From positions 12,903,876 through 12,967,875 of the forward strand of contig NC_049986.1 in NCBI RefSeq assembly GCF_000003815.2: a stretch of 64,000 bases of DNA. The letters are read 5' to 3'. Origin of the DNA: Branchiostoma floridae. Taxonomy: Eukaryota > Chordata > Leptocardii > Amphioxiformes > Branchiostomatidae. Position 1 is the first letter of the stretch, and each line of letters begins with the position of its first letter. The notes below the pieces were generated by a model that saw only the letters and a program-made list of their open reading frames with translations, was not told where the DNA came from and ran no database searches. The translations under genes were made by a program, and so were the position numbers. This document shows, one piece after another, positions 39,548 to 54,500 of the stretch.

Positions 39548-42500
39548 ATGAGCAACAAAAGCGTAAGTACAGGTGTTCCTGAAATGTCCTGTTGTTGTTA
39601 TGGTATAAGATTTACTTGGAGAGATGGCTGTTATCCATCGTTCTGAAACAAAGAGGAGGGGGCGTCGCTTGTTCCTTGTCCTAGATTCACCTTCACCATT
39701 TTACAGGAAGAAGTGTTTATAAAGAAGGGTAGATTTAATGGATAATTTGGTTGCGATACAAAAACAATTGCAAGTAGCTGGCGTCACAAAGCTGTGGTTA
39801 GGAATGTAGCAATACCTTTGTCTTAAAACGAATGTCGCAATTTTTTCTGAGGTTGGAGTAAAGCTAGCCATAGTGTTGTGTCAGAGCCAGGTGTTGTTGT
39901 ATTCTTTTCTTTGAGCCTATGAACAAAACAGGTGTGTAAGTGGACACTGACGTCGTAAAGTACGTACCAAAGAGTCGTAATAAAACAACAGAAACGTCGT
40001 TTTAACAAGCAGAATGGTTGCTAACATGCATGACCTAAATTTTGAAAACAAAGATACTGATTATTCAAATTTCACGAACAGAAGGCACACACAAAAAAGC
40101 TTGTTAATACACCAGTACAGTTTTCTGTGTAATGTATATATCAAGTCTAGAAAAGTTCATGCCGAAGGATTACAAAGAATCACAAACCGTTTAACAAGAA
40201 GAACGAATCTTTGTTCATGGGAGATAAACAGTGAGTAATGCCCGGGGCGTAGTTCACGCACATTTTGTACGCAGTCACGTAAACCGCCATTCGCGTACGG
40301 GGGACAAATGTTGTCGTCACAGTCTTTGTTGTTGTTGATATTTTGTAACGTTATCTAGTGAGTAATTAGTACGATTTCGCAAAGACAGCGATACAAATCA
40401 CAACGACGTTCTTAGAAATCCGACGGCATTGTTGTGCAAACCATGATTTGATCCATTTTTGTCCGTATACATAGAATATCCCCAATGACATGACGACCTC
40501 GTATTCAAAGAATGATAATGGCGACCATCCGATATGACCAAGGACAACGTACTGGTCATCATGGAAAATTCCACTTTCTTGAGACACGAGTGGATGAGTA
40601 ACACGAAGGTTCTTCCATTGTTTAAGACGAGTTATTGACATCTTTACGTCGGTACACTCACCATTCCCCAAGGCGATAGATTAAGACAACAATCGGACTC
40701 CATTCAAGTGAACAAGGAGCCGAGCATGGTTGTTCATGTGGAGCACAAGGGTTAGTGCGACTTATCAAACAGAACCACACGAAATGGTGGTCTACTTATG
40801 GGGCTTATGTTAGCTTACGTACAAGTGCAGAAATAGAACATGGTGTACTGCCCCCATACTCCTTCATAACCCAAATTCTGAGGTCCATATTTGACACTAT
40901 TGACTTTCAGGTATTGCGGGTGTAAACAGTGCGCATACACTGTGAGTTGTAATTCTACATTATCATCTTACTACAGAAACATAAAGCTTTGCTTTATCAT
41001 TGACTGATCAGTTCCTAATTTGTAAGAAAAAATGACGTCTCGTGGATCTAAATACAGTTAGTCTTTTTTTGCCAACAATGTTCTCTGTTTAAACACGACG
41101 AAAATTGGCATCATTTCGGACTTGCAGTCTGTGTTCTGTTGAAAGGCGACAACATGTACATCACATTAAAAACCCTGACATCGAAAAAGTCTTCGATTAT
41201 TCTAAAGATCACCATGTTCTTTGATTGAGTATGAATCATTTGACCTTATTGTTCAAGAAAAGTACAAGTGTTTGGGTGACTCAGATGGAAGCAAACACCG
41301 CCCAATGTAACTATGTACTTGTCACAATGTCTTTGTTTGGCGTTAGGTATGTATACTAATAATTTCATATTGAAATAAATGGCATTGCATAAAATTATTA
41401 AGTTTTCCTTCAATAAATCTATGTCAGGTTGGTATAAAATAATGTTGTTGTTACACAACCTAAAATAAAAGTTCTTTACCTGACCAATGTTTTGGCAACT
41501 CCTCTAGAGTAGAGCCCACGGAAACCCTGTCTGGTAAACGTATTTTAGATAACGTTATTATAACCTTATTTTCCCAAGAACACAGTTGAATGGCCGGAGG
41601 CCCATGTTGTCCCAGGTTGAACCAAACAAAAGGTCATACTTCAGGTCTCACGTCAATCATGATTTAGTTTACAATCATTTACCTACAGGGACTTAATCCA
41701 AGGTCTAGCTTTATCCTGAAATGACATGAACATGTGTACATTAGTTGTTAAGGGAAATGCATTTAAAAGTGATGATACCCCTTTTCTAGTCTTGCCAACG
41801 TAATTGAGTGAAAAAGTACATAAACTATGTAAGAGGCGACCTTAACTGTTCCAAATACATACCGGGTGCGCGACTAATCAAAGAGAGGTCTTGGTATTTG
41901 CCTAAGGCTTGTGTATATGGTTGTGACGTCTGCCACTTATCCTTAAAATTTGCTTATGTGCGACTGAACAAGCGACTGAACAATGCACAAAGGCTACGGG
42001 TGTACTAAGTAACATGGCCTCCACCAGGTTCAAAGTAGAGTTACAATGGCATTAGGAGTTTGTCAGACAACTGTATTCGATTTTGGAAACGGCCAGACGT
42101 TTTAGGCAGCATCCACTAACACTTTCGTCATCAGTGACACGGTGACGGTGTGGATGCTACCTGAAATGTCTGACCGTTTCCAAAATCCGTTACCTGTCCA
42201 TGCTGACAAGTGCCCAAGAGATATTTTACTCCTGTCTATGTGACTATATTTTCACGTAGAAAGGGGCAGCAATCATTCTATCTTTTGTTTTTAGGATTAA
42301 AGTTCACTTAGACTGTCAGTCTTCATTAGTTTTCAGCTGCATGGAATGTTGTCTATCAAGGACATAAAAGATGTAGTATGTACACAGGTGTTGACATGCT
42401 TGACCCTTGTTTAGTGAAGACGATTTGCCACAAATGTATACATCGATCACGGTGTGCTCCAATAATTTGATAATACTTATAGTTATGTGATGAACTAAAT

Positions 42501-45500
42501 GATGTGTAGTCGTGGCTAGTATTACTAACTACGAAATGTTTCTCTTTTAGGATTCGCTGGTCAGTGGGGCCAAGTTCTTCAAGGTCAAGGTAGGCAGCAC
42601 TTTGTACTTGATTTTGTAAGTAATGTTGCACTGAATCACTAAAACAGCGCAAAGCTTTGTAAGGTTCTAAAAGCAATGGAAGATGATGTATCTGGTGTAT
42701 TATTTGCAGCCAGCAGGAACCAAATTTTTGAGTAATGAGACTAATTTACGTGCTCGAACACGGGACCCCCGTTTTACGTTTATTCCGAAAGACGAATTCG
42801 TCAATAAATGGTCGGGCTACAGCATCCAGTTTTCATGTATGGAAATTTAGGAGACAGCATATGTTCTACAAGGGATAATTGACAGCGCAGCAACGGTGAC
42901 AACTGACATTTTGTATCATCAGTTTTTTTTACTATGTCTTACGTTATCATTTTTGCAGCCGGTGTAGCAACCCTCCTGCGTAAGAACTTTAAACAAGAAT
43001 TTTATTGCTGCATATAAGGCATTTTCAACACAGACAAATACAAGAGCATGCAAGTGTCCATCATGTCAATGATTCACACTAACTTGTTCCACAGGAGGCG
43101 AAGGGGATGAAGATGAAGAGCGTGCTCCTGGGCATCAGTAAGACTGACATCATCAAGATGGACAAGAAGACCAATGAGATCCTAGAAACCTGGCCACTGG
43201 AGGACGTCAAGAGGTGGGCGGGGTCGTCCAAGAGCTTCGCCCTGGTGAGTGAATTTAAATGTTTTACGTATTGAGGGACAAATGACGTACTTGAGTGATG
43301 TAGCGCAAGTAGCAGCAACAATTATGATTTTTTTGTGACCAGCATTGTAACCGAGACTGTTATTCTTCATTCACGAACGTTGGTTTTCTTTGACGTTTTT
43401 CACCAGGATTTTGGCGATGAGAAGTACACTGTGCGTACTCCAGAGGGTGATGGTGAGCGCATGTCCAGACTGGTGTCCAAGAACAAGCCGGCCACTCTCC
43501 CTAGGGCTGTAAGTATCCACACATGTACGGACAACTGCCTACCGACTGCGGGAATACCTGCCTGCCTAAATCCCTGTCCAAGTACTGCTCCTCCCAGCCA
43601 AGAGCCTCCATGTCGCCCGGTCTAGTCCAGTGTCTTTCGTGATCTAGTCCTACAAACGTTTAGGAGGTCTACCCGGAATATTGCTATTGGTCTGCAGGAA
43701 TATTGCTATTGTAAATAAGTTTGCTTCAAGTTTATTAGTTTCTCATTTGTTCAGGATCACACCATGTAAACCTGTAGCTTACACAGTGAGGAAGTTGTAA
43801 TGGTAGGTGCTGAATCAAAAGTGCTGAAGCTAATAATTTCCCCTTGCTCCCGTAGATGTCACCTCCCGACCCGAACAGCCCTATGTGGAAGTCCAGCACC
43901 TTACCGCCGTCGAACGGCAGCAGCCCCGGGTGGAACACCCCACTACCGACCCCCATGGTGCCGAAAAACCTGATCATCGACAGGTCACCAAGGATGGTCG
44001 TGGAACCCTCTACTGTCCCCGCTCCTGCTACGTGAGTGAGAGTGATTCCTCGGTGTACATAATCCTCTAAACCAGTATCTAGATATCTGTATCTGTATCA
44101 GATATCTATGTATGTTCTGCAGACATCTGTACTTGAAACCTAGAATACCAAGTAGCGTTGGTTGTTACAAATGAGCCACACCCTACCGGCTGAAGACGTT
44201 CAAAATTTTACGCGTAGCTGTTGGTATTCTCTCTTTTTTTTCATTTCTCAAATATTAGCCTGGACAAATTTCATCTGAAGCATGAATATGAAGTAGATAC
44301 AAATCGTTTAAAAGTGGATCAATGACGCACTGATTTTACAATTGTAAATGCAGATATGATGTATATTAGAGAGCCTCATATTCAATGTTATCGATTTCTT
44401 TGTTGTGAAAGATGTTTTTGTATCGTCTATGTACACCATAAGTTTGAAGGTGATCTCCATTAGTACCGACTGGTCATCAACTCCTCTCCCGACGATACCA
44501 CTAAAACAGGAGAGAAGGAAAATGTAACGTCAATTTTTGTTCATTCAAATGCTGACGCTGAGTAGAAAGAGCCGGGAGAACTAGAAATGCAGGGTATATG
44601 GTGGCTTATGGGTTGTTTCAGAAACTTAAATCTTATTGGTCATCAAGCACTTTTGACATTGACAGCATTTCTGGAACAACCCATTGAAGGTTACGTCCCA
44701 GAAACCTCGCACTGACTTTATCCGCTAGGACTTAGAACGGTACAGAGAACGCACTAGCCAGCAATTGTATGTGCATCTGTGCTTCTTCAGCTACGAAATA
44801 GATGCTTTTAGAAAAAGTTATCTGTGAAGAAAGTTCATCTGTGTTGCTAGATACCGTTAATTTCCAACACTTCAAAATTGGACTTACCCAACACTCATTC
44901 CTTGACAAAGACAATAGACAATGTTGAATTTTATGTGTTCTAGGAGTACCACAGTTCTAGGAGTACTAGAATCAAATATGCCAGTGGCAAAGGAAAAATT
45001 CTTCATCGGAGAATGAAATACACCAATTAACTTCGTGTTTGCAAAATGGCTGCAATGCTACTTTGCGCTTCAATTGCAACCCAAATTTACATGGTACTTG
45101 AATGACAGTTTTGACATTTCTTAGAAAATGGTTGCAAGAAACAGCGCTTTGTTGTAAAGTCTCAATATCCAGATTGTTTTTCCTTGTAGGGGTTTGACGA
45201 AATGTTTGATCTAACTACTTACATACCTAAGCACAAGTAACACATCGAACTCGGCGGAAATGAGCAGTTATACTCCATCGTTTTGTATATGAAATGGCGC
45301 CAATCTGATGCTTTATAATTATTGGATCTATTAGTGATGCGAGCCAATAAGATTGGTTATAACAAGCTGGATATCCAATAAGATCGTCTGTTCTTGAATT
45401 GAAGGGCCACCATCATCGAGAAGAAACCTGAACCGACGCGCAAGAGGCCGGCCCGTGATCCTTCACCGGAACCTGGTGAGTAAAGCATATAGAAAATTGA

Positions 45501-48500
45501 TGCAAATGAATTATGATATTGCAGATGAATATGCAGATGCAAATGCCAAAAATCTATATGTGTCAACTTTCCTTTCTGTTTCCATTGAATCTATATCTAT
45601 TGTAAACAATATTTGTCACAAACTATATATATATATATATTCGGTTATTACTATGTGGTCTCTATTCGTCATTAACTAGGCCATATATACAGCAAAAGTG
45701 TAACTTAAAAAGGAACCCCACTGTAATTATTCAATAAAGGAAAATACGGTAGCAGAGATAAAGAGAAGGATGGCCTCTGCTGAAAACAAAACTATTCTGT
45801 TCGCTGACCACATACTATTGTTCTCTATGCTTTGAATTTCAGATAAGCAGTCTTCTACGGAAAGCATTGACGTGGTAAGGCAATTTGACAGAATCTTAAT
45901 TTGAGTTGAAAATGAACCCGTTTTCCAATGTGTACTGTGCAGAGCAAGGATCAACATAGGATATACTTTGGAGAGTTCTATGTACCAGAACGTGTGGTAA
46001 AATATACTTAGGAGAGTTCTATATGTATATACAAGTAACTTTGAAGGAATACTTTTCAAACTTTTCGAATGTTGAAACAAAGAGACACTGATTTGATCCT
46101 GACTATTTTATACCGACCAACACCGTTAAACCACTAGCACTATCAAACACCCATTGAGCCATAGTTCAACAGTACTAATTCTTCTATGTGATTCCATTTT
46201 ACCTTTCAGTATTCGCCACCTAAGTATGAAACCGTGCAGTATGAAACCATAACGCATGAAACAGTGCTGAACCATGAGCCTCCCGTGAAGAAGGTATCCA
46301 TAACTACTAATACAAACAAGAAACAAGTAAGTAACACAGAATGTGCTTGGAAATTTGGTTTGGCGTAAAACAGTAAACACACAGGACTATGTTGTAATTT
46401 TGGTACCGCAAAATGGCTATTCAAATAACCATTCTATTGACTGGTTTATTCAATGTCAAATAGATCGATATTTGAAAGAATATGATAATTCCATGCAATG
46501 AGGGGTTAAAGGTTGTAGTGACTACAAGAGGAAGTTTATTTGATCAACCCAACTGGCAGTCTTTCTGAAAACAGGAGCCTAAAAAGATCGTCAAGTATGA
46601 CATTCAGAAGACCGAAGGAAAGGCCATCATCAACCTGCCTCCACCGGAGAAGAAGAAGAAGAAGCAGGAAACTAAATACGAGTATATCGTCGAGCAGCAC
46701 ACCAAGGAAGTCCACTACGGCATCGAGAAGATATCCGGAAAGTCCATCATCAACCTGGATGCCCTGAAGCCCAAGAAGAAGGTAGGGCGTCGTTGTTTGT
46801 GTTATGTAGGCCACAATGTGTACTTCTGCACCAAAAAGAAGCCTTGCTCATAAATATTCATCTTAGTTGTTCATCGTCTCCTATGAGGACAACGGCAGTG
46901 AAAACCAAGGCAAAGAACTTTCCAGTTTGTTTTTAAAGTTTAGAATCATGAGCAGTTTATGAAAATAATTTCTTTGATGGTCTGACCAAAACATAGCGAT
47001 GACTAATAGATGATGAGAAATTGGTTGACATGATGTTGAGATTGCAGCAAGTATCGATAACCTTAACTACATTTGAGCACATCTCATGTTCATTTTGTAT
47101 TATTATCTAAACGCACCCAAGGCGAAGAGGCCAAAGAAGGTAGGGTGTAACCGAATCCTTTATCGTAAATCTTCACCTTTGTTGTTGATGGTCTTCAGTG
47201 AAGCTAGACAATGACAGTATACACCACAAGATGTCTCTGTTACTTGATTTACGCTTTCTAAAACCTTCCTGATCTCCAATCAGAGAGAACGTAATATAAA
47301 CAAATTGATAAACATTGTTAACGCTATTGATGACAATATGTGATCATTTCTCATCTTCATTTTTGTGCTCTGACCAAAGTGTTTAAGATAGAATTTATAC
47401 ACGCATGTACATGTGCTTTGCTTGCGCTTTGAAGCATATAGGCTTTTGTGCTTGAGATGTGTAGATGGTACCCGCACGCACAGGGCATGCTTATGCTGCA
47501 GCTTCCACGGCACTGATAACGAGCAGACTGGCTGCAGTTGGTATGCATAATCAAAATGCACGTATCCTTCGGCCCAGCTTGTAGTAGCTTTGCTTCTTTT
47601 GCTTTGTGGCATGGTTTGCATTATGGAGTCCATCCATGCTTGGGGCCCGTTAGGGCATCTACTGGTTGTGACTTCAGCTTGCTGTTGAATGACAGCGCAT
47701 GACAGCTTTTTGTTGCTTGATCCAGCATTGGCACATGCACCCGTCAAAGGTGGACTACTAACAGGTATGGGTGATTTGCACAAGTCCACCCTGTGTCAAG
47801 GTTCACGCCTTGTGGTTAGGAACATGTTGGTCTTGGGTCCTAGGCGCATCTTCAAGGTACAAGATTGTGTTAGGTTCATCCGCCATTAACCGTGGCATCG
47901 TGAGGTGAGGGATTGTCCACTGAGTTCCCGGTGTGGTGTTTCAGCACATATTACAAATTGTTGGTGCCCACGTCACATGTGCACTCTCTTTTGGGGCGAG
48001 TAAAAGGCTTTGCCAGTGGTCTGATAACACAGCACTTTGGATTGGAAAGGTTGGCGCCATCTAATATGAGGAATGAGTTCCTCCTTGGGTATGGCGAATG
48101 TTCCACGGTCTACCTGCTTCCTCAGAAACCCGACAGATCCGACCCAGATGATGACATCGACGAAAAACGACGACAGCTTCGTAAGAATCTGGAACAACCC
48201 CAAGTCTCGCGCCAGGTCGTGAACGTGCCGGATGATAAAGACCTTAACAAGGACAACCTGGAACCAACGTTCACAGCTTTCTTCCGGCACCTTGGGGAGG
48301 GAGAACCCATCACTCCCATTGAAGAAGAAAATGAGATAGCTGAAGCTCCCGAGGTGAGAATAAGCCCAAATTGATTTATTTCTATTTCTTTTTTTATGCC
48401 CAAAATCTTGCATCTTTAGTTTACTTGACAACCTAAGATACAATCCTTTTTAACCAATGCAGTAGTCTGATTTTCCAGCGTAAACTCGTAACACGCATAA

Positions 48501-51500
48501 GCATTCCTGGCGTCAAGTTAGAAAACAGCATAATCTCAATCATGAACTATCATTAATGCTTTATTGATTAATTTTCTCCCTGCCTTTTTACTTACGTAAG
48601 ATGACAACATTCTACGTGGTAACTCCAAAGCTGTTTAACCAACTTGATGACCGAAAACCTGCAATGCGGGGATGGGTACTATGTAGTGTCCTTTTAGTGT
48701 CCTTTCTTACCAAAACAAACTTGCTAACATCAGCGCAGACTCTCTATAAGATCCTCACATTTTGACCTTCCAAACTCGTTGCATAACCCTGGGCGTACAA
48801 AAAAAAAAGAAAATCCGTCCAAGCTGTACAAGGCCGATGTATTTTATGATAACGCGTTGCAGTCATCGACGATGCTACTGGAAAGGAAAGACGCCGCTTT
48901 GGCGTACAGTGACAGACCTAGAGGCAAAGAGTGGCAGCATCGGTTGGTTGGAAACAACCATACATGGCAAGAAGAGGTGTTGGTAACAATAATCTTTTCA
49001 CAACCAAACACCATCCCGATACCCAGCATGCGGCTATATTAAAGTTGGGAGACCTGCCGTCAAGTCCAGCTTAGAAGGTTGTGCAGTTTTCGTCCAAAAG
49101 GATCTCCAGGTCTCGTAGAACATATTCTACGAGACCTAGAGGTAAGGTAAGGTCTACAACAGACAGATCAGGATCCATTACTAGTTTTTCATTGGAACTG
49201 GATATTCATCGTGTCAAGTTTTCTATAGATGTAGTGCGAGTGAGAAAGGTTACCAACTATTAAAGAGCTTACGAATGTTCAATCAATGACATGAATATAT
49301 TACCTTGTGTTATAAGACTGAGCTTGAGCCGATGGAGAAGGAGGAGCCAGAAGACAAGGTCAAGGAAAGAGTGGAGAAGGAGCACGTGGATCCGGTCAAT
49401 GAAGAGTTCTTCAAGACGATGAACGAAGTCTTGTAAGTTGAGATCTCAATATGTCTTGCTTGATAGTGACTAGCTAAATGTGATAACAGGAATGATATAA
49501 GATAATAGAGACTTCTGTTTTAGACTTTGAAAACCATCTGATGCTTTGGGATGTGATTCGGTATTTTCGTACGTTGTCGATAACGTTCGCACTTTTTCAC
49601 AAAGCGTTTATTACAAATCGCCTTAGTGTTTTAGTGATAAATTTGGTATTTCTGTCATATAGTTTTGGCAGAAAATATAGAATTGTACATGTTATTAATT
49701 GTTTTCTCAAGTCGCACTTCAAAATTAAAATGTCACATAGCAGCTTTATATATGTTTTTCATATCATCTTATGCAACACAGTTTGAAGAGCATTGAGATG
49801 CCTACCATAAAAAGGACCATGGTCCCAATTGTGCCCACTGTTGAGGTAAGACGATTTCATGGTGATTACATTTTAATTTGTCATTCTAATTGCTTATTTT
49901 AGCGAACTATTAACCATATGTCTCACTTTTCTTATGCCGATATCTTGCAAATGCTGTTAGTCTTTGCCTTCTCAAAAGCAACTTTTACATCTTAGTGTGT
50001 GGATGAAGAATGATATCACCAAGAATGGTAGCTATGGATTTCAGACCGATTATTCTGTCATTAGAATTTTATCACTTTTCTGACATGCATACAACCAATA
50101 AGATGCATGTGACTCTAAATGAGCTTGTACCTTAAATATCCAGATTGTCCTCTTTAATAGTATTATCATTACTACAACCACGAATGTTGACAACCAAGCA
50201 AGTGTTATCATTAGTGCAACAAAGAATGGCCTCAACATGCATGATGCGGCGTATAGTAGAGTAGATTCATCCCTCAAGCTACCGACATCTTGCACACTGC
50301 AGTCGTCCCTCAGAAGACATCTGGAGCCGCATAGTTCAAGTTTGCTATGTTCAGCTTCTTCAGTGGCTAGAGGCTACTGGATGAACCTACTCTACTATAT
50401 ACTGCATACTTCTCTGATGAATCTACTCTACTATATAATGCATGATGAGGTAATTATTACACCATTTCACAGATGCATGTGATTACATTATTTCTTGTAT
50501 TGAATCCAAGGATGAGGCAGTAGAAGAGGACATTGCCGTTGACGACGTCACGCTCAATTTTTGTGCCTTCTTCCGGAAATATGGCGACCTTGAACCAGCC
50601 GAGGTTCCTGAAGTGGAACTGGACGAGAAAGAACCAACAGAGATGCCGGAACTTGACGTTCCTGAGCTGGTCGTTGAAGACGAAATCATTCCAGAAAAGG
50701 TTGGTTGGTGCAGTTTGAAAGATGTCTTATATCTAATTCAACGTATCTTACCTGTATAACGTTATATTGAGTGAATGGGTGAGTGAATGAGTGAGTGGGT
50801 GAGAGTGAGTGATTGAGTGAGTGGGTGAGTGATTGAGTGAGTGAGAGTGAGTGAGTGAGAGTGAGTGAGTGAGTGTGAGTGAGTGAGTGGGTGGGTGAGT
50901 GAGTGAGTGGGTGACTTACTGACAGAGATAAAAACTGAGAGACCATCTGGCACGATTTTCATAAAATATATCTAATAATAACCGTCATAATTTTACAAAC
51001 CATTTCCTGGCATTCTTATCTCCACTTCAGGTTGTGAACGAGAAGAAGATCGAGCCAGAAATCGTCTACCCTGTCTATGACGAGTTCTTCAGGAGTTATC
51101 CGGAGATGATACCTCCGAAGGAAGAGCCCGAAGAGAAAGTAGGGGCACCTGAAGAGACAGAAGGAGTGGCTGAAGAGAAAGAAGAACCGGTAGGTTCCCA
51201 CATTATTTTCCGGATAATCAATATAATGGCAGGCATAACTAATGATACATAAGTAATGACAAACATCATAGTCACTCCAGTCTTACCAGGTCAAACAAAA
51301 TAGTGTGATTAATGGCACATTCAAATGCCATATTCCTTGTATTCTAGTCTAAAGCATTCTTGACTTTGTCAATTAGATTTAGTCATTGTTGGAATATCAT
51401 GGCATTGATCTTCACTGCAACATAACGATGTTGCTCTGAATCTATGATTGACGTCAGAGTATTTTGTCCTTACAGAAGCCACAGCTTCTACTGCGGCGCA

Positions 51501-54500
51501 AACAGGAAGAACCAGAGGTGGGTTGTTTTGACAGTTGTTTGAACATGATTTGAATCATGGTCATGTCATTTAAGAATGTAACATTGTGAAAGAAATTACA
51601 TCTTTTCAGAAAACATCCATGCGCTAAGGTCTAGACAAACTTTCTGAAGAATTCCATTATTGTCTTAATCCAGGAAATGAACATGTGCAGTTCGTCCATC
51701 AAAATATGAGCAACAAAAATCAATAGTTATGTGCGTCCCCATGTACATATGTTTTACTACGTTCAAACCGTTACATGTATACACCCAATCAGCCTCTCAT
51801 GATCATTAGTTATCCTGTTGAGATGTTTTATTATGTGTCTAGTTTTATTTTTTGCTATACCCATTTTGTTGAATGATTGACATAGTTGCTACATATTCCA
51901 GGCAACCATGACAAAGCCGTATTGTCACACGTGGTTGTGTGTATGTAGTGACTGCCTGATTCTATATCATGTAGGCTAACAACTGCTAACTATAGTTTTG
52001 AAGCTCTTACAGGCAAGATATCCTGGACAATTTGGAACTATGGAGAGTTGACTATGATAGTCTATCGATATACAGTCAAACCTGTCTATAGCGGCCACTC
52101 AAGGGACCGGACAAATGTGGCCACTATAGACAGGTGGCCTCTGTATAGAGGTGGCAACTTGTAGATAAAATACCCAAGGGACCGACAAAAAGTGGCCACT
52201 ATGGACAGGTGGCCCCTCTGTAGAGGTGGCCCCTAATACAGGTTTGACTGTATGTTATAAAATCAAGGAGAGTATAGCACACACAATCTCAACAAATATG
52301 TATAATTACACTACAACCGAATACCGCCCTTTAAAACACATTCTTTGCAGTTGACGAGTCGTCATGACCGCAACCAAAGCATACAGAATATATGATCATG
52401 TATGACCAAAATGCTATGTTACAGCATGTTCAGACACGCCGTATCTACGCAACTCCAGCGCCTGGTGCAGATGGCGAGGAAGCCTCTCCAGCTCCAGAAG
52501 GATTGGTTAGTTCAAAATCATACGGCCTGACATTGCTGCCAAGGCCGCTATGCAAGCCAAGAATGCTTCATCAGGCATGCGATTATCATGGCTAATCATC
52601 ATCCAGAGTTGTCATTGCTTCATAGCGTTCTGCTTCATCAACAGCTTTCATACATTTTCATCAGCTGACGCAACTAAGATAAAGGCGCATCCAGAAGCTA
52701 TACGTCTGCCACAAAACATACAACATTAGCTGCACTATAATGTAACTTACCATTGCTTGAGCTCACTCATTTGTAGCGTTCACTGCTCCGGAGCTGTATC
52801 TAATACCCTATTGTGTCATGTGGCAAAGTTCAGAACATAGTTATATTTGACGAATGTATACTTGATTCTGATCCATCTCTGATTGCACGTCATGCTTCTC
52901 TGATAATGCCAAATTTAGTATCATGTGCAGTGTTGCACAGTGTTGCTTGTATGTGAATAACATGCGCACACATTAAGTAGATCATCATTACCTGGCAAAT
53001 GAACACAACATCTTTCTTCCAGTCTTCCAGCTCCAACATCACCGTGACGACGATGAAAAGTGTTCACACCAACAGTCTCCAAGGGGTTAGTGAAGATGAA
53101 CGCAATGTTGCAAACTCACCGCTAATCAACGTTTAACTCTTCAGATGTTTGCTGCTATAGCTAGCTTATAATTGTAAGCGTACGTGCGTGCATGACTTGG
53201 AAAGGCAATGAGCTGTCTAAATTACAGAAAAGACAAATGCAACAAAGTTGGAAACTGCCTGAATCTCGCTTGATTCAACCAGCGAAAAGGCGATAATATT
53301 CCAATTGCTTTGGACTAATGTATTGCAAGGATAAGCTCTAATTTCCGAACTGCAAGTCAAGCTCAGCCGTTTGCTCGTTATAACTTATTCATTTAGAAAT
53401 GTGTTCTAACTACATAAGATTATATAAAGCTAACTCCAGCGTTTCAACGCATAACTCACCGTCATCTTTTGCCACAGCAGCTTCACTCACTCATACATAA
53501 CATCCATGTTAAAACATTAAAACCTCGTAGATGTGTTATATAGACTTAGGTTAGACATGTAGTACTGTGTGTATATAAGAGCATGTTCCACATTAGTATA
53601 GCAAGTTCCAACTAACAGATGCTGATGTCTTGTCTCCAGTAGATCTCCAGCAAGTCTTAGTCGGTCATCGTGCTAGATGTGTCCCGTGTCTGTGACATTT
53701 GTCTAACATCTCCAACGTACTTTTCAGCATCCATGTACACTTCATGTAGTTGTGTCCCCCAACATCATGTGCATGCACACACAATGCCATGATGTCATAA
53801 CATACGTGTCATGTCATAGCAGTAGTCTAACATTCAAATATAAGGACATGCGTACGTAGTCTAACAAATTATTGTAGATGTCAGAATGTCACGTATAAAG
53901 AATTGCGTGTGTAACTTTGCTCTTTCCATGTACCTTATGTTTTTATCATCATTTAAGAGGAAAACATGGCACTGCTTTGATTTGAAATGATATCGACATA
54001 CAACAGTGGCACTATATTTTACGTCGATTTTGAAGCTTTGAAACGAATGTTGTAAGACTGTATCAAGTAAGTGTTCATTCACCCTGATTTAAACCATGTA
54101 ATGGTCTCTAATTGATTGAACATAGCATACATATATTTGACAGCAGTACACATGTTATTCTAGCTGGACCCCCGACAGCGCAGGGTTGTTGTCCCCAACC
54201 CACCGGAGGACGACCCCCTCACCGACGCGAAGCTCCGTCTGGTGAAGGAAACACGGGAGTTTCACAGGTCTGCTACCAAGGTCGTCATTATAACCAAGAC
54301 GTCAACAAGCAAAGTCACCATTGTCTCAGCGTCGGAGAAGATATCAGAGAAAATCGTCAGCAAGCTGATCTCAGCTGAGGTAGAAGTAGTTTTGTTATGC
54401 ATGAACTACGTAACAAATTTCAAAGGACGGACAAATCAAAGTTAGAATTTAGCAGAAAAATTATCAAGAAGGAAAATCATCAGTTACGTGCCCGAGAGCA

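Noticed and set aside
47280-47789. 169-codon minus-strand frame in a talin-F3 intron
   Set aside because: Longer than most chance frames, but no domain, start context or splice partner was recognised; it could be a fragment of an unidentified repeat. Not annotated as a gene.
47913-48125. Upstream extension of the exon at 48126 in the same frame
   Set aside because: A proper acceptor (CTTCCTCAG) lies at 48125 and the composition changes there, so the upstream part is taken as intron.
50686-50962. Minus-strand frames of Ser-Leu-Thr-His repeats
   Set aside because: Translations of the GTGA microsatellite.
51902-51917. Micro-exon GCAACCATGACAAAGCC before GTATTG
   Set aside because: Its length would break the phase between the exons at 51476 and 52425.
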